Part shown: piece after piece, positions 50,301-61,467 of the stretch
Layout: each line of letters starts with the position of its first letter
How positions within the stretch are numbered: position 1 is the first letter of the stretch
Assembly (NCBI GenBank): GCA_019095985.1
Contig: CM032660.1
Span: 17,040,766-17,104,765, forward strand
Source of the DNA: Streblospio benedicti
Taxonomy: Eukaryota > Annelida > Polychaeta > Spionida > Spionidae
Length of the DNA stretch: 64,000 bases
Reading direction: 5' to 3'
Program-made: the position numbers and the translations under genes
Notes under the pieces: model-generated
Database searches by the model: none
The model's input: the letters and a program-made list of their open reading frames with translations, nothing else
Told to the model about the DNA's origin: nothing

Positions 50301-51645
50301 ACGGTTGTACTTTCAACATTTCATATTTCATACTCAGCTTCTCCCGCTCATGCATCCTCCATCGCCTGCTGAAAAAAAAGTTTTTGAACATCTTCTTTCA
50401 ACGCTGCCCCCTAAAAACTTGCTTTGAAGGCCTGCTAATGGAGAAGACATTATATTTTTTAATTGATTACTTTATAACAATGATTCAAAACTAGCAGATA
50501 CTAATTATTTTTTGATAATAATGGATGTGCTTTTGAAAGCCTCACACCTTGAATGTCCAGAGCGCTCGCGCACCGACTAAGAAGCCTCTGTTGGTTGGGT
50601 CAGAGCCGTCATACAGCACCACACGACTGGAGTAGTTCACTCCCGCTGCTCGTGCCAACTCCTACATAACAAGCAAAAACTGTCATAGGATGCGATATAT
50701 GTGTGTTTCCCAGTGCTATAATAAGTAATAAATGACCATACATGCATTTGTTTAAGTTTTTTGTAGAATATATAGGCAGGATACTCCAATATACCTGTTC
50801 TCAGCTTTTCCAGCGAATACCTTTATGAGGTTAGCTTATCTTATCAGAAGGAAATAGGGCACACAAGGTTGCTCAGCTGAAACCCCTAAACTCAACTGAG
50901 CACGAGTCTGGCTATATTAGTATCTTTACACTTATATACCTGGAATTTCTCTGGTGTAGGGACGTTTCGAGGCAGGCGGAAAGTGTGGTCAGCATCCAAA
51001 ATGTCCATGTGCACTGCACCAGGTATGTGACCTCTGCAAAATAGGTCCGAATAACAAATATCAATCAAATCCTGAGTTTATTTGAGCAGGCCCTAATCAT
51101 GCTAATTATTCTTCACTGTGAGGGTTTGAAACTGTGGCCTGGCTGCTGCCCGGTATACATCTAGGACTATTCATTTCTAATGAATTCATATTTGATCAAA
51201 ATAAATAGCTTCCCTAGCGACTTGAATAAATTTATACACTTTTTCTTTATTGGACCTAATTGCTTATGCAAGAGTGTTTGTCGTTCATTATCTTTTAATA
51301 TGCCAGTTTGCTTTTGCGAACTTTGATTTTCCTCTTGACTGTGACATATTCAGCGTGGGAAACCGGCCAATATGACCTTTGAAAGGAGATGGACCATACT
51401 ATTGCTCTCTGGCGAACCGTAATGGCCGCATTATCCATGGCTGATGCAGGCTGCTCAATGCTTGTCGTAATGGCCAGTATTGGACTGTGATATTCATAAA
51501 ATAGAGTCTATTGTACTTACTGTAAGTAATGCTCTTTCCCAGATTTCTCCCTGAACCACGAGACATCAATAATGAGCAGGCCTGGGTCCTTCATGTGCTC
51601 ATACAGCCATTCACACGACACGAGAAGCGGAACTTCAGACTTCAT
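46674..51645 (-). CDS. MPST: 3-mercaptopyruvate sulfurtransferase / rhodanese family (MPST), complete, 8 exons
   Basis: Exons 51645-51521, 51033-50940, 50661-50548, 50247-50131, 49579-49479, 48272-48157, 47444-47320 and 46763-46674 join in phase to 293 residues; human MPST has 297. Two rhodanese domains are seen. The inactive N-terminal one has LLVSCEWLYEHM, IIDVSWF, GHIPGAVHMDILDADHTFRL, NVPTPEKFQ, LYDGSDPTNRGFLVGARALW and VSLLDGGKFRWQ. The catalytic one has FQIIDTRPTPYYIDGHIPGA and MRPMIVYCSNGMASC. The active-site loop reads CSNGMA where TST has CRKGVT and MPST CGSGVT, so the sulfur acceptor may differ. The last exon is short (FYEWKHHNPDRIETTGKCLR). The N-terminus MKSEVPLLVS shows no obvious mitochondrial targeting peptide. 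The exon 4 donor (ACA-gtcagt) is the weakest junction. Confidence 0.9.
47515..47755. repeat. GGGATGTGGGATTTCAAG-family repeat
   Basis: Several GGGATGTGGG and TGGGAAAAA units within MPST intron 6, ending in long C runs. A relative in inverted orientation lies only about 200 bp away in block C'. Confidence 0.5.
48649..49404. mobile_element. TIR element with CCGTACGGC palindromes
   Basis: TA flanks both sides (48647-48648, 49405-49406). Ends are GTGGCAAA and, after a left-side insertion, AACCCA(C/T)AGCAACG. Subterminal regions repeat the palindrome GCCGTACGGC or parts of it at least eight times, set in an AT-rich core. It lies in MPST intron 5 and has no open transposase frame. Confidence 0.6.
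49857..50025. repeat. Foldback MITE in MPST intron 4
   Basis: Arms share ATAGCAA-TAAGTTCCTACC, ACTGTATTGACA and TAGCTGAAGACAGG in inverted orientation, with a loop of about 45 bp. Confidence 0.7.
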
Positions 51646-52637
51646 GCTCACTCAGATTTTAGCTATAATTTAATGCGACGGATTAAAATAAGGTAATATT
51701 AACATTAGTAGGGGTTAGCGCATAAAAACAGGCTTAAAATTGTTGTTGGTCTGCACTGTTTTGACTATATCAAGCATACAAAAGCTACACATACAAAGCT
51801 AAAAGGAACACACCATTATAAAATGTAGTCTCCTAAAATCAAGGGTTGATTCATTCAACATACTTCAGCACAATTGTTGTCAGTTATTATGCTATTATCA
51901 ATGTCAGATCCAGATTTTTAGAAGGGGGTGGGGGGGGGGGCGCACACTTGATGGATGTCATCGGTTTCGTATTCGCGAACGATGGCAGACTTGTAAAACA
52001 AACCTATGAAAATGAAGAATTTTAGTGGGAAAAGGAGGGGGGGGGGGCTGCATCTGCCCATGATAATTGTAAAGCTTAGACCACGGAATTTCTAGACCAT
52101 ACAACTTCAGGAGGGGCCCGGCATTTAATCTCTTAGATCGTCATTACTCTAGATCTAGGAATCTAGACTTCATCTTCATAGTCACACCAGAGTCGAGATC
52201 ATATTTAGATGAAAACCTAAACCTTGTTTCTATGTTTCGACAAAATTTAAACAGAGTAGAGCAGCAATATTCGCACTGTTCGGCCATATAATACACACAA
52301 GCCATGAATTTTAGGTATGCCATGAACTTATAGATATAGTGACCTCTATAACGGTTAGTTTAGGCAGACATGTTTTATGTGATTTGCAAATTCCTAGAGG
52401 CTGAATAATATTATAATATTAGGCTAGGCGGATAGGCTAGAAGTAGAATCTAGCCTAGAAGCCAAGATAGGGCCCCTGCTCCATTGGGGCACTCAGGTCA
52501 GGAACTAATATAATTAAGTTAGAATCATCAATGTAACTTAGTCTAGATCTAACACTAGATCTAACAGAATGACCCTAAACCCAGAGCACGACATACAGTG
52601 CATGGCATACACTGATCCAGGGGTGCGTCACCCCCTT
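51646..52637. other. MPST upstream region
   Basis: Should hold the MPST 5' UTR and promoter next to 51645. Two G-homopolymer stretches (about 51925 and 52040) flank a 100-bp piece. No gene was recognised. Confidence 0.45.
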
Positions 52638-53656
52638 TTTTTCTAAAAACCTGGACCTGCCATTGGCATTGGCATTGCATGGAGTCTACCGCTCGTTTCT
52701 TGGGAAGATAGAAGACTCGTCTTTTATCTGGTTTTAAAGTGTAGCGCACGTCATGACGTCATGACGTCATGAGACGCTAGAAGTTTCGGCCTATTTCAAA
52801 GTTGCAGCCGACAGATGCACACTTGTGGATAGCAAAAACCAAATGTTTTAGCATGTACAACAGTTATTAATGTCCGACTACAACTTAAGAAATACGCATC
52901 GTCTTAATTATAAACAGTTACAAGTGATAGGAAAAACAATGCCTCCAAAACAGGATAAAAATGCAAAGTCTAGTGATCAAAACAGCAATGGCGGCGAAAA
53001 TGCCGGCGAAAATGCAAGTTCTGAGTCTGAGATTCATACAAATGGAGCTCAAAACGGAGCTTCGGATACGGGACCACAGGAACAAGCTTCCAAGGCTGAC
53101 CTGTTGGAACAGAAAAAGAAATTGCTCGAAGAAATGAGGACAGAAAAGGAGTTACTGGAGCTAGAGCTGGAACTGGCTGAGCAGAAGAAAGAAATGGCAC
53201 AAAAGAGAGCCCAGCTTGCTGCCCTGAACAACGCACCACCTGCGTCTGAGACAACCGGGACCGCCGCCACCGCCGCCGAGGACACAGCACGTGCCACCAC
53301 CCGAACATTAGCGAAAGACCAGCAACTACAGGCAGCACTCGACCGTCTTAAAAACAGCCACTTGCAAGACGTGCTCGACATTACCAACGAGGTTGATGAT
53401 GAAGCTACGGGAACCACAGGCAAGTCAAATAAACAATGCTATTATATCACAGACTTCATCAAAAAACCTAATGCAAGCGTCAGGCACAGAGAACAAAGTC
53501 TAGGGCGGGGACTAGTGCTAAGGGATACCAGACATAGAATACGCCCCGAAGACGTGACCGAAGCCCAGTGGGCAGGTGCCACACTTAGAATTTTTTTCTA
53601 AAAACCTGGACCTGCCATTGGCATTGGCATTGCATGGAGTCTACCGCTCGTTTCTT
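52638..53656 (+). mobile_element. Retroelement fossil, gag-like coding fragment with end repeats
   Basis: A copy of about 1 kb bounded by direct repeats of about 66 bp (52638-52701 and 53592-53656, sharing CTGGACCTGCCATTGGCATT). Between them a coding stretch (52870-53601) reads like a gag-type polyprotein start: a Lys/Gln/Asn-rich head, a coiled coil (EEMRTEKELLELELELAEQK), then YYITDFIKKPNASVRHREQS. It resembles capsid-region proteins of LTR or DIRS-type elements of marine invertebrates. The family is uncertain. No pol region is present, so only a fragment of an element remains. The near-identical repeats suggest a fairly young event. Confidence 0.45.
52748..52769. promoter_or_regulatory. 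Tandem CRE-like palindromes
   Basis: Two abutting TGACGTCA octamers (52754-52761, 52762-52769) preceded by a half site ACGTCA. They lie about 100 bp before the gag-like coding stretch. CREB/ATF binding is inferred only from the motif. Confidence 0.5.
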
Positions 53657-53848
53657 GCAAAAATTATGAAGTGAACAGGGCCTTTTAGTGTAGTGGAAAA
53701 TGAAATATAAGTACATCTATACTTACCAATTGAACGTGAAATATAGTTTTCTGAATTAAACAACACAGTAGATTATAGTATTAGTTCCAAAAAAATGCTG
53801 AAAGTTTCATAACAATTGATCGTGTCAAACGTCTTACGTATGCTGTTG

Positions 53849-54096
53849 CGTATCACTAAATTCACGTCATACGTAAAATTCACGGACTGGGACTATTCAG
53901 AGCTCAACAGTTTGTTGGAAACATACGAAGATTGCCGATAGACCATGTGCACGGTTTTAGCGATTGGTGCTCTTAGATATAGTCCGTGACCCAAAGGCCC
54001 AAAATTGAAATTAAACGCCAATGCTAAAACTGGCCATACACACAATCCGTGAATTTTACCTAGACATCTATGACGTGAAATTTAGTGACCTATACA
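53849..54096. repeat. Foldback MITE
   Basis: Inverted arms share CACTAAAT(T)TCACGTCATA, then TAAAATTCACGGA(C/T)TG. The spacer is about 120 bp. Confidence 0.6.
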
Positions 54097-54699
54097 ATGG
54101 GCAGTTATCATGAAATTCATGAATTCTGTGTATGGCCGAACAGTGCGATTAGTGCTTCAAGTCAAAAAGGTTAAAACTACACATATGTATCTCATAATTA
54201 TGAGATATATTCATACTTATGAACAGGATAGACAGTGTTATGTTAGCCTTAAAGTATTTTTTGAATTTATTATGAATCAATATCATTTGATTTTATTTTT
54301 GAAGGAATATGTACATATAGAAAATTTGTAAAAAGAAATTGAAAAGGTCTTGCATGGTCATAAAGGACTCCTTAAGATAAAGCAAGGGTCTTCATAAAGG
54401 TCATGCTTATTGGCTAACTAGCTAACTGCTACTTATCAATGAATTCAAAAGAAACCATGCTGTATATAGTGGTTAACTCTAATAAGGGGCAGTAATGGTA
54501 TGAAATTGACTTCAAAGAAAATGATGATTACAAATATGAGGTGTTTCTAATAAAATGTAATGCAACATTATAAAATGAAGTGTTTAAGATATGTTTCATA
54601 TGCTTTTCTGACATGTTTCTAATAACTGCAATATGGCAGTTTATCAATTCAAAAAGTAACATGCTTGCATGAAGATTTTGAGAATCTTATAATGATCTG

Positions 54700-54965
54700 C
54701 TGTAGACACGGATCAAAGAATGATCCACGGTCATTCAATTGTTTCTGACCGCAGAGCGTCCACAAAGTAATTGCATTGATCCGCAAAGTGTCCGCAAACA
54801 CATATTTCTAACTGCATCCACCACGCGACTGCAAGAATTTTAACCACATCCGCTGCACAACCGCAACAGCAATGATGCGGATACCCGCAGACTGTCCGCG
54901 GATGATGACCGCGGTCAACTCGCGGATGTCCACGCGACCGCACAGAACGCTGGTAGATACGCCCT
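54700..54965. repeat. GC-rich CCGCGGATG repeat-rich stretch
   Basis: Short motifs TCCGCGGATG, GACCGCGGTC, CCGCAGA and CGCGACCGCA recur in a local GC-rich patch. It looks like one arm of a subterminal-repeat DNA element, but no matching second end was found. Confidence 0.4.
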
Positions 54966-55334
54966 AGCTTAAATCATGTCTGCGATCATCCTATCATTGT
55001 ATATCATTTGTATATCACAAAGTTGGTGAAAGTGGGCCACATTAAGTTTCACCCTTGTGTTAAGCTATATGAGTTATGACACAGTGTGTATACAGATTTA
55101 TTAGTTCACTACAGAAATACATGTACAATGTTTAAAATCTATATTTGAGTATAAGCATATCATAATATACGTTTAGCTTTATAACATGGAACATAATACA
55201 AACAATTACGATTTAATCTATCACAAATATATATCACATACAATACCACATAGTTCATTAGGGATTCCTTTAACAAATTCTTCACAGATTTATTACAAAC
55301 TCATCACTTCCTGAAATCCCCCATCTGCACGTTA

Positions 55335-55557
55335 GGCATCGACCATTTGATCTCAGGGGGGTGGGGGCAGCTATTTTCACCATAGCTTCAATTATTTTTT
55401 TCATGAAATTTGACATCTATTTTTTTTTTCTTAGATTACTGAACCTCAATTATGGAGCCAAATGAAACCTTATTATTTTTTTTCACCAATTTTCAGCCTT
55501 GCGTTATTTTTTTCAATATTTTTGCTGCTCCCCCCCTGAGATCAAATGGTCGATGCC
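55335..55557. mobile_element. Harbinger-like MITE with TTA target duplication
   Basis: A 223-bp element with inverted ends GGCATCGACCATTTGATCTC followed by AGGGGGG and GCAGC on both arms. TTA lies at 55332-55334 and 55558-55560. The interior is T-rich and non-coding. Confidence 0.8.
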
Positions 55558-56196
55558 TTAACTGCTGTTTTGTAGGTATTTTCCCATTTCCCCGTGTCCG
55601 TCATCTAATGCGCGGCCAGATTCCCTTTAGACCCAGAAGCATTTGGAGCATGGTTGAAGATGATTGTACAGCATAGTAAACCTCTCCACACGCACACGGC
55701 ATTATAGTCCAGTACACGAATGGTTTAGACTTAAAAAAAGATTCCCAACAAAGCTTTTTTTGTTTCAAACTACTCATAGCCATCTCCAAATTGAAATAAA
55801 AACCTTTTTGCCACTTTTTGCCTTGGGAAACTATTTCCAAAATGGCCGCCAATATGGCTACCCTCGTAACCAAATATTACAAATATTACTATTGATTCAT
55901 ATGCATTTGGGTAAGCTTAAGCCAATAGGTTGTTTACAAATGACTTACTAATCACTTACTGTGCACCTAAGTAAAATTTTATTAATGATTTTCAACACAC
56001 ATTTGAGTTATTGGAAATATTGTGAGACTAATACCCTGGTGTTCACATTGCAAGTAAATGCCACCCCCACCGCCGGTGTGGGGCTATTAAGATTCAATTG
56101 TTTGAGTGAGAGAAAAAAAGAAATAAAAATAATCCACTGTAATTACAATCAATCACTTGTTGTCTTTGGAAGTTTCCGACCTTGTACCATGTCTTG
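55558..56196. other. Lipase 3' flank
   Basis: Downstream side of the minus-strand lipase gene; likely includes its 3' UTR. No other gene was recognised. Confidence 0.4.
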
Positions 56197-57284
56197 TCAT
56201 TGCGCCAGTTTTTGTTTCTCTTTAAGTGATAGTACTGATGCATCCTGAAACTGACTTCTGTCATTGGCTGCAGTGCAGTGGTCAGGGTAGTCTGGGTTGG
56301 TAGTGAGGTAATAGTTTCCGGGACGCGGGTTGTTCTCTGCTGCCCATCCCATCTCAGGACACTCGCCTGGCGTGCACTCCTGACACCCAGCCTGTGTATA
56401 AAAAAGAAGAAAAAACATTATGTTCATTCACATTGTCCATACTGTTTTCTCGATAAGTTACAACTTAGGGTGCTGAAATAGATTTTATAATGTACACTAC
56501 TACAAGTATGCTGATGGTATAGTGATATGCAGAGTGAATTGTCAACACCACACCCAATGGCAAAGTGTGTTTCTAGCAACACAGAAAATCCAGCGTACTG
56601 GTTACACATTGGTGATATGCCAGTTTATCCAACAAGACCAACAACACTCGTTGTGAAATTCAGCATAAAAACTGAGGACACACCTGTTAGAGTGCTGAGG
56701 TGGTTTGAAAGGAAGCTAATCATAAAAGTTTGCATCACCCGTAATTCCTTACGCAGTAAGAGAGGGCTAAAAGTGGAAATTTTCTCTGCAAGGGACCCAG
56801 GGATGATGGCAGAGCACTCCAGTGACGCCACCCATTCTGACCCATTTTGAGGTTACTAATCCTAATCACGTGGCATACTCATAGGAATAATGCATGCCAG
56901 ATGCCACGTGAAACGTCTGCGTAAGAGCTTTTCAATCGGATAAGTGTTGTTCAAGTTTACTTCCTATATACCATCAAACCTGGATGTCTAATCTTCATAG
57001 AGTTATAATCCGTGATCTATTTATCTTGTGGAGAAGGGGTCAACACTCCCACATTTTAGAAGCAGAAATGCAAACCTTAACTTAAAGGTGGCTATTGAAA
57101 CAGTGCATATACATGAAGTGTGGAAGAGAATCATCATAAACCCACAGCGGCTTGGAATGACTTACGGGCATGTCGTCCTGGACTTGGTCACATACGTGCG
57201 CTGCGGGGAAGCAACCGACTCCCGTGACGAGTGCGTCGATGAAAAACGTGTTGGAGCGGCCATGACTGCAGCCAAGCACGCCAT
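56197..57284 (-). CDS. Pancreatic-lipase-family protein, last two exons
   Basis: Exons 57284-57166 and 56391-56197 join in phase and encode 103 C-terminal residues. The first gives LGCSHGRSNTFFIDALVTG and CFPAAHVC, matching the C-SH-R-x-x-x-x-F-x-(D/E)-S/A block and disulfide-bonded Cys pair of vertebrate pancreatic lipases. The second gives AGCQECTPGECPEMGWAAEN and NYYLTTNPDYPDHC, the Cys-rich C-CP-MG-x-A...FYL-T...PFC end of the catalytic domain. The frame stops shortly after, so there is no PLAT domain. The catalytic Ser, Asp and His exons are not in the window up to 64,000, although upstream exons of the gene should lie at higher coordinates. It is a partial or 5'-lost gene. Secretion is expected from the family. 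Confidence 0.8.
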
Positions 57285-58865
57285 CTGAAACACGTGACAA
57301 ACACACATGAATTAAAGCCTCTGTATACATAAGTTTTCTTATCGCTGTCTCAATGAAATATTTATGTACGAACAGTACGATCGTAGGTGGTGTTGATCAA
57401 CGATGTACGAAGGTGTCTCAAAATAGTTAGTAGATTTTTACTCGCACGTGGTGCAGCCTCGATCAACCAAAGCTCTGTGATGCTTCGGCTTAGCAGAAAG
57501 AAATGATAAAGACTGATACTATTTTGATACTATTTGTCTATTGTTCCCCCAGAATGCAATTGTTTGTAGCCACCTGCTGGTTTTAGACAGGATCTACGAT
57601 TAGAAAAGAAATGTATGAACGTTAGCCTCGACCAGCCAGGCCAAGTATATGCAATATAGAGTCCCGTTTAACGAAGCTCTATGAACGTCTGTAATTCGTA
57701 ACAAAGGCAAAGGACAGACAGTCACATTCAGACTTGCACGTACCTGTTAAAAACACGTTACACAGGATTTTTTAAAATCACATTAATGTAAAGACAATGT
57801 GGCTACAATACCACAATCGATTCAGTTTTACGATCAATATTCGGAACTAGCTTTATATGGAACATACTACTTTTTAAAACTTAATGAAAAATGTGTCGAC
57901 CTGAGATACTAGTAGCAAAGTGCGCCTATTGTTTTTTGTCCACTTGGTTGGGTCTCTATGTCCTGGAATGCCTTGGATTAAAACCCACCTTAGGGAGATT
58001 TCCGGGTTTCCATTCTCAAAACGTTTGGTTTCTATGTCCAGGAATGCCTTCTGGTCATTTCACCTTCTGTAGTAAACTGTATGTGTATATGTATGTATAT
58101 ATGTATGTATTTTACTGTATGTTTGCAAAAAATATTTAGTCATAACCCCTTAAAGCTAAGTTAGCTTATATTTCTCTAAATTAGCTTATTAATTTATACT
58201 TTTCTAATTTATTCATTTGTTTTCGTTTATCTATTTATATTTTATTCATTTAATTATGTACTTTACTTTACTTTACTTTACTCTGATTATGACATGACGA
58301 TGACGATGACTTCGACATGTAAATGTTTTTACTGTATATAAATGTGCTCTATATTATATAGAGAGGCGCCTACAAGAGGCGGTTGAAACTGAACCAAGTT
58401 CAAGTTCAAGTAAAGCTTGAGTCCATAAAGTTAAGAGGTGCTTTGGTAGATGACCCCCTTTTTTATAATTTTTTCAAATATCATGTATGTTCTCGTATAC
58501 CATCATACTATTGTGATGGAGTAGGATTTCACAATTAATGGTAGGTAGAGCGGATATGTGCATTGATGACGCTGGTTTCATCGTAAATTAATTGAGTTCA
58601 GCCTGAATAGAATTTTGTTACTTGTATGTCAATTGTGAATCCTCACTGCCCCCGCACTGGAGGTCCTGGAGAACTATAAACAACTCAAACTCATCCCCAC
58701 ATCGTTTGAGATGTCATGAATCCTCTCAATAGGGTGGGCGCCGTGTGTTTGTGCAGAGTTACCTAGGAGATAGCCCTTAGAGCCTTCGCAAGCACATCAA
58801 ACATACAAGTTCTCCCTTTGTCTGAAGTTCCCCTTTACACGAGATAGAGCAACACAATATAATCT
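57285..58865. other. No gene recognised
   Basis: Expected to be lipase intron or flank. It contains TATG/TTTA/CTTTA simple-repeat patches around 58080-58290 and a GGCGCCTACAAGAGGCGG stretch near 58365. No lipase exon with a GxSxG motif was found. Confidence 0.4.
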
Positions 58866-58955
58866 TAACTATTTATTTATTGGGTTCACAACTATGGATC
58901 TACTTCACAGAATGCCACCACGCATAGACAAATAACCATCTAAGCCACTTACTTG

Positions 58956-59114
58956 TTAGTGAACATCGTTTTCCGAATCCAACCAAAGTTCCAAGTGATC
59001 ATGAGAGAGCATAACTTTTACATAAATTTCATCATTATTGACAAAGTCAATCTTTGTGCCAGTCGCCAATTCGGCTCTTTTCCTCAATATATCAGGTCCA
59101 TCTGCCGAGTTCAT
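58956..59114 (-). CDS. Candidate small intronless gene, unknown 52-residue protein
   Basis: A 52-residue frame reads MNSADGPDILRKRAELATGT, KIDFVNNDEIYVKVMLSHDH, then LELWLDSENDVH and stop. It is unusually well composed for chance sequence (charged and hydrophobic residues alternate) but matches no family that I recognise. It begins about 35 bp after a TATA box on the same strand, and AATAAATAAATAG lies about 80 bp past the stop (near 58868-58880). An in-frame ATG at 59135 would add seven residues but lies too close to the TATA box to be transcribed. It could also be a chance frame over a non-coding transcript. Confidence 0.35.
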   Translation of the reverse strand: MNSADGPDILRKRAELATGTKIDFVNNDEIYVKVMLSHDHLELWLDSENDVH

Positions 59115-59144
59115 CTGCCCTCTCAATTGGACCATGATTTCTAG

Positions 59145-59345
59145 TATTTATACGCCGCGCTTCCCCCCAGACATAGACGGCGGTGGGCGTAGACCAATCA
59201 TTGACCACAATTAAGAGATGAAATACTTTTAATGCATGGCGCAATATTCTATTATAATTACTTGCTGAATGACCAAGGGTCTTGGCCGCTAACCAATCGC
59301 CTGCCGATTCCATAATGCTCATGAATATGCACCAGCCAGTTAAGG
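59145..59345 (-). promoter_or_regulatory. TATA/CCAAT promoter-like region
   Basis: On the minus strand GCGTATAAATACT (TATA at 59145-59152) is preceded by ATTGG boxes near 59198 and 59292 and an octamer-like GTGCATATTCATGAG near 59320-59334. The order (octamer, CCAAT, TATA) resembles histone-type promoters. GC-rich CGGCGG motifs recur at 59172 and 59377. Confidence 0.45.
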
Positions 59346-59389
59346 GTGTTTAGTCGCCGCGCCAATAGAGCATAAACGGCGGTCACTCC

Positions 59390-60889
59390 GACACAGACAG
59401 CTTTATGACCATCTTGCCGAGGTATTTCGAAATAAGGTGAATGTCAAAGCATACTCTTTCACGCTATGATGATTTCCTAATCCCAACACAACGGGTATAG
59501 ATGAATAGTATTGACCCACAACATTCAATAATGCTGGCCAGAGTGCTTGTCTGATATATCAGAGATGCGCACTCAGCCAGAACAAGATTCCTCTTGGCAA
59601 GACGTGAGTCACAGCTAGAGACAGCTTTTAATACAGGGGATGCCAGTCCACAGAATGCTAGCACTGGTGCAGCATTCTCTGCAGAGGTCAGGACAGACCT
59701 GTTTGGGACAATGGGGACTATATGCCTGCACATTAACAGCTACCACTAATTGATACTTGTTTATTGAGACTAAATAGTTTAGTTCGATCATCGTTTTTTA
59801 CTTTCAAGTCATTCCTTTTTATGCTGTATATCCGTATCAACACATCATATATTCTTATTGTACTACTCCAAAAATGTGACAAATTCGCATTTTCTCAATG
59901 GGCATAGCATTTTGACAGCAGTGATAATGTTTTAGAATCTGCATAAGATTATCTAGTGCCAAAAAATGATACTTTTATATTTTAAACATATGAATAAAAT
60001 ATAGCTTGAACTAAATCACAACGGTAATTTTGATTTATATTGAGCTTGAAATGAGTTGAAGGAAAAATATTACAACATATTTGGAATCTTTATGCATGGT
60101 TTCCCAAGGTGATCATTTTTTTGAAAATCGCATAAAGAACAGCTTTGTGCTATTCAGAATTTTGGGATCCACCCCCCCCCCCCTATTGCACAAGACCCTA
60201 AGTAATATACTGATATATAAATCAGGTTTATTCAACAAAGATTCCATTATCAACCTAAAATGACATGGAAAGCAACTGGCCTTTTTGGGAAAAGATCCCA
60301 AACTTTGTAGGCCTAACATACGAAAACATATGTACACATTTATGCATTTTAACCATCAAAAGAAGAGATAACTGTGTCATGCATATTTCATGCTAAAATT
60401 TTGAGTTTTTCATTAGTTAAAAAAAAAAAAAAAAAAAAAAAAATCATTTCCAAAAGCCTACAATGTTAAAGGGCCAACAACTGAAACTCGTAATCGATCG
60501 TGTAGCATTAAAATTTGCTGTTGATGCATATAAAGGATACCCCTGTTAGTGACATCATGACCGCATGGACCGGACCAACAGCTCTATGTTTGTATTCAGT
60601 GGAAAGGACGTATGTGAAGAAATTTGTTGGAGAAATGTCATATTTTATGGATTATGTTGAAATGAAAGCACTTATAAAAATCCACCAGTGTTAGGCGGAT
60701 GTGATATAGATTGCACAAGGAAAGTCTATTGAAAGTGCGATTTGTCTACACGATGCAACAATGAGGAATTTGACAGAATGTTAGAGTAGCAGTTGACAAA
60801 AAACACAAAAAACAAAACAAAACAAACACAGCACAGATATTGGACCGTGTCTCCATTATAAGTTGTATTATTATATAACTTTGATGGAA
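59390..60889. other. No gene recognised
   Basis: AT-rich, with a C-run at 60172-60182 and a poly-A run of about 24 at 60420-60443. A 45-codon plus-strand stretch around 59613-59750 looks coding by composition but has no supporting motif. Confidence 0.35.
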
Positions 60890-61130
60890 ATAATCTACAG
60901 CAATATGCGATTCCATTCATATATAAAAGTCTAGGTAATTGTTTTAACTAGATAGTTTATTTTGAGCATCAATCACATGCATAGCACTTGACAACTCCCA
61001 CGGTCTCATTTCACCTGTAAAATTTCACGATGATCAAGGTAAATGCTCAAAATAAACTATTTAGTTTGGACAATTATATAGACTTATACATATGGATAGA
61101 ATCGCATATTACTGCAGATTATTGCCACCC
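60890..61130. repeat. Foldback MITE with 80-bp arms
   Basis: Arms share AATAATCT(A/G)CAG, AATATGCGATTC, ATAGTTTATTTTGAGCAT in inverted orientation across a spacer of about 75 bp. Related single arms lie at 61290-61374 and 62715-62792. Confidence 0.7.
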
Positions 61131-61467
61131 AAAGTATATATTAAAACAACAACTAATAATTGATATATCATCCAATTTCTGTGTAGTGTTTTTGTCACTG
61201 AATGTGAGCGGAGGTGTTGTCTGTCAAATTGACCATCCAGAATATCCACATTTTTATAATCAAAGTTTGATAATAATACAACTGTTTCACAATTGGTATG
61301 GTTGGAGACGCATACTACTGTAGATTACACATATAATAATAAAATATTTCTAGTAGAGTTATTGGGCTGATATATGAAGCAGATTCTAAGGACACTTTTA
61401 CTAATGCTCCGACAGTGCTAGACTATATAGTCTACCCTACGGTAAATGTGGTCTCACATGTCGTATC

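Noticed and set aside
53049-53423. Ser/Ala-rich minus-strand frame over the gag-like region
   Set aside because: It is the antisense shadow of the Gln/Glu/Ala-rich coding stretch on the plus strand.
59613-59750. Plus-strand stretch reading QLETAFNTGDASPQNASTGA with a possible AG acceptor
   Set aside because: Only 45 codons, no recognised family, and no matching upstream exon; composition alone is not enough.
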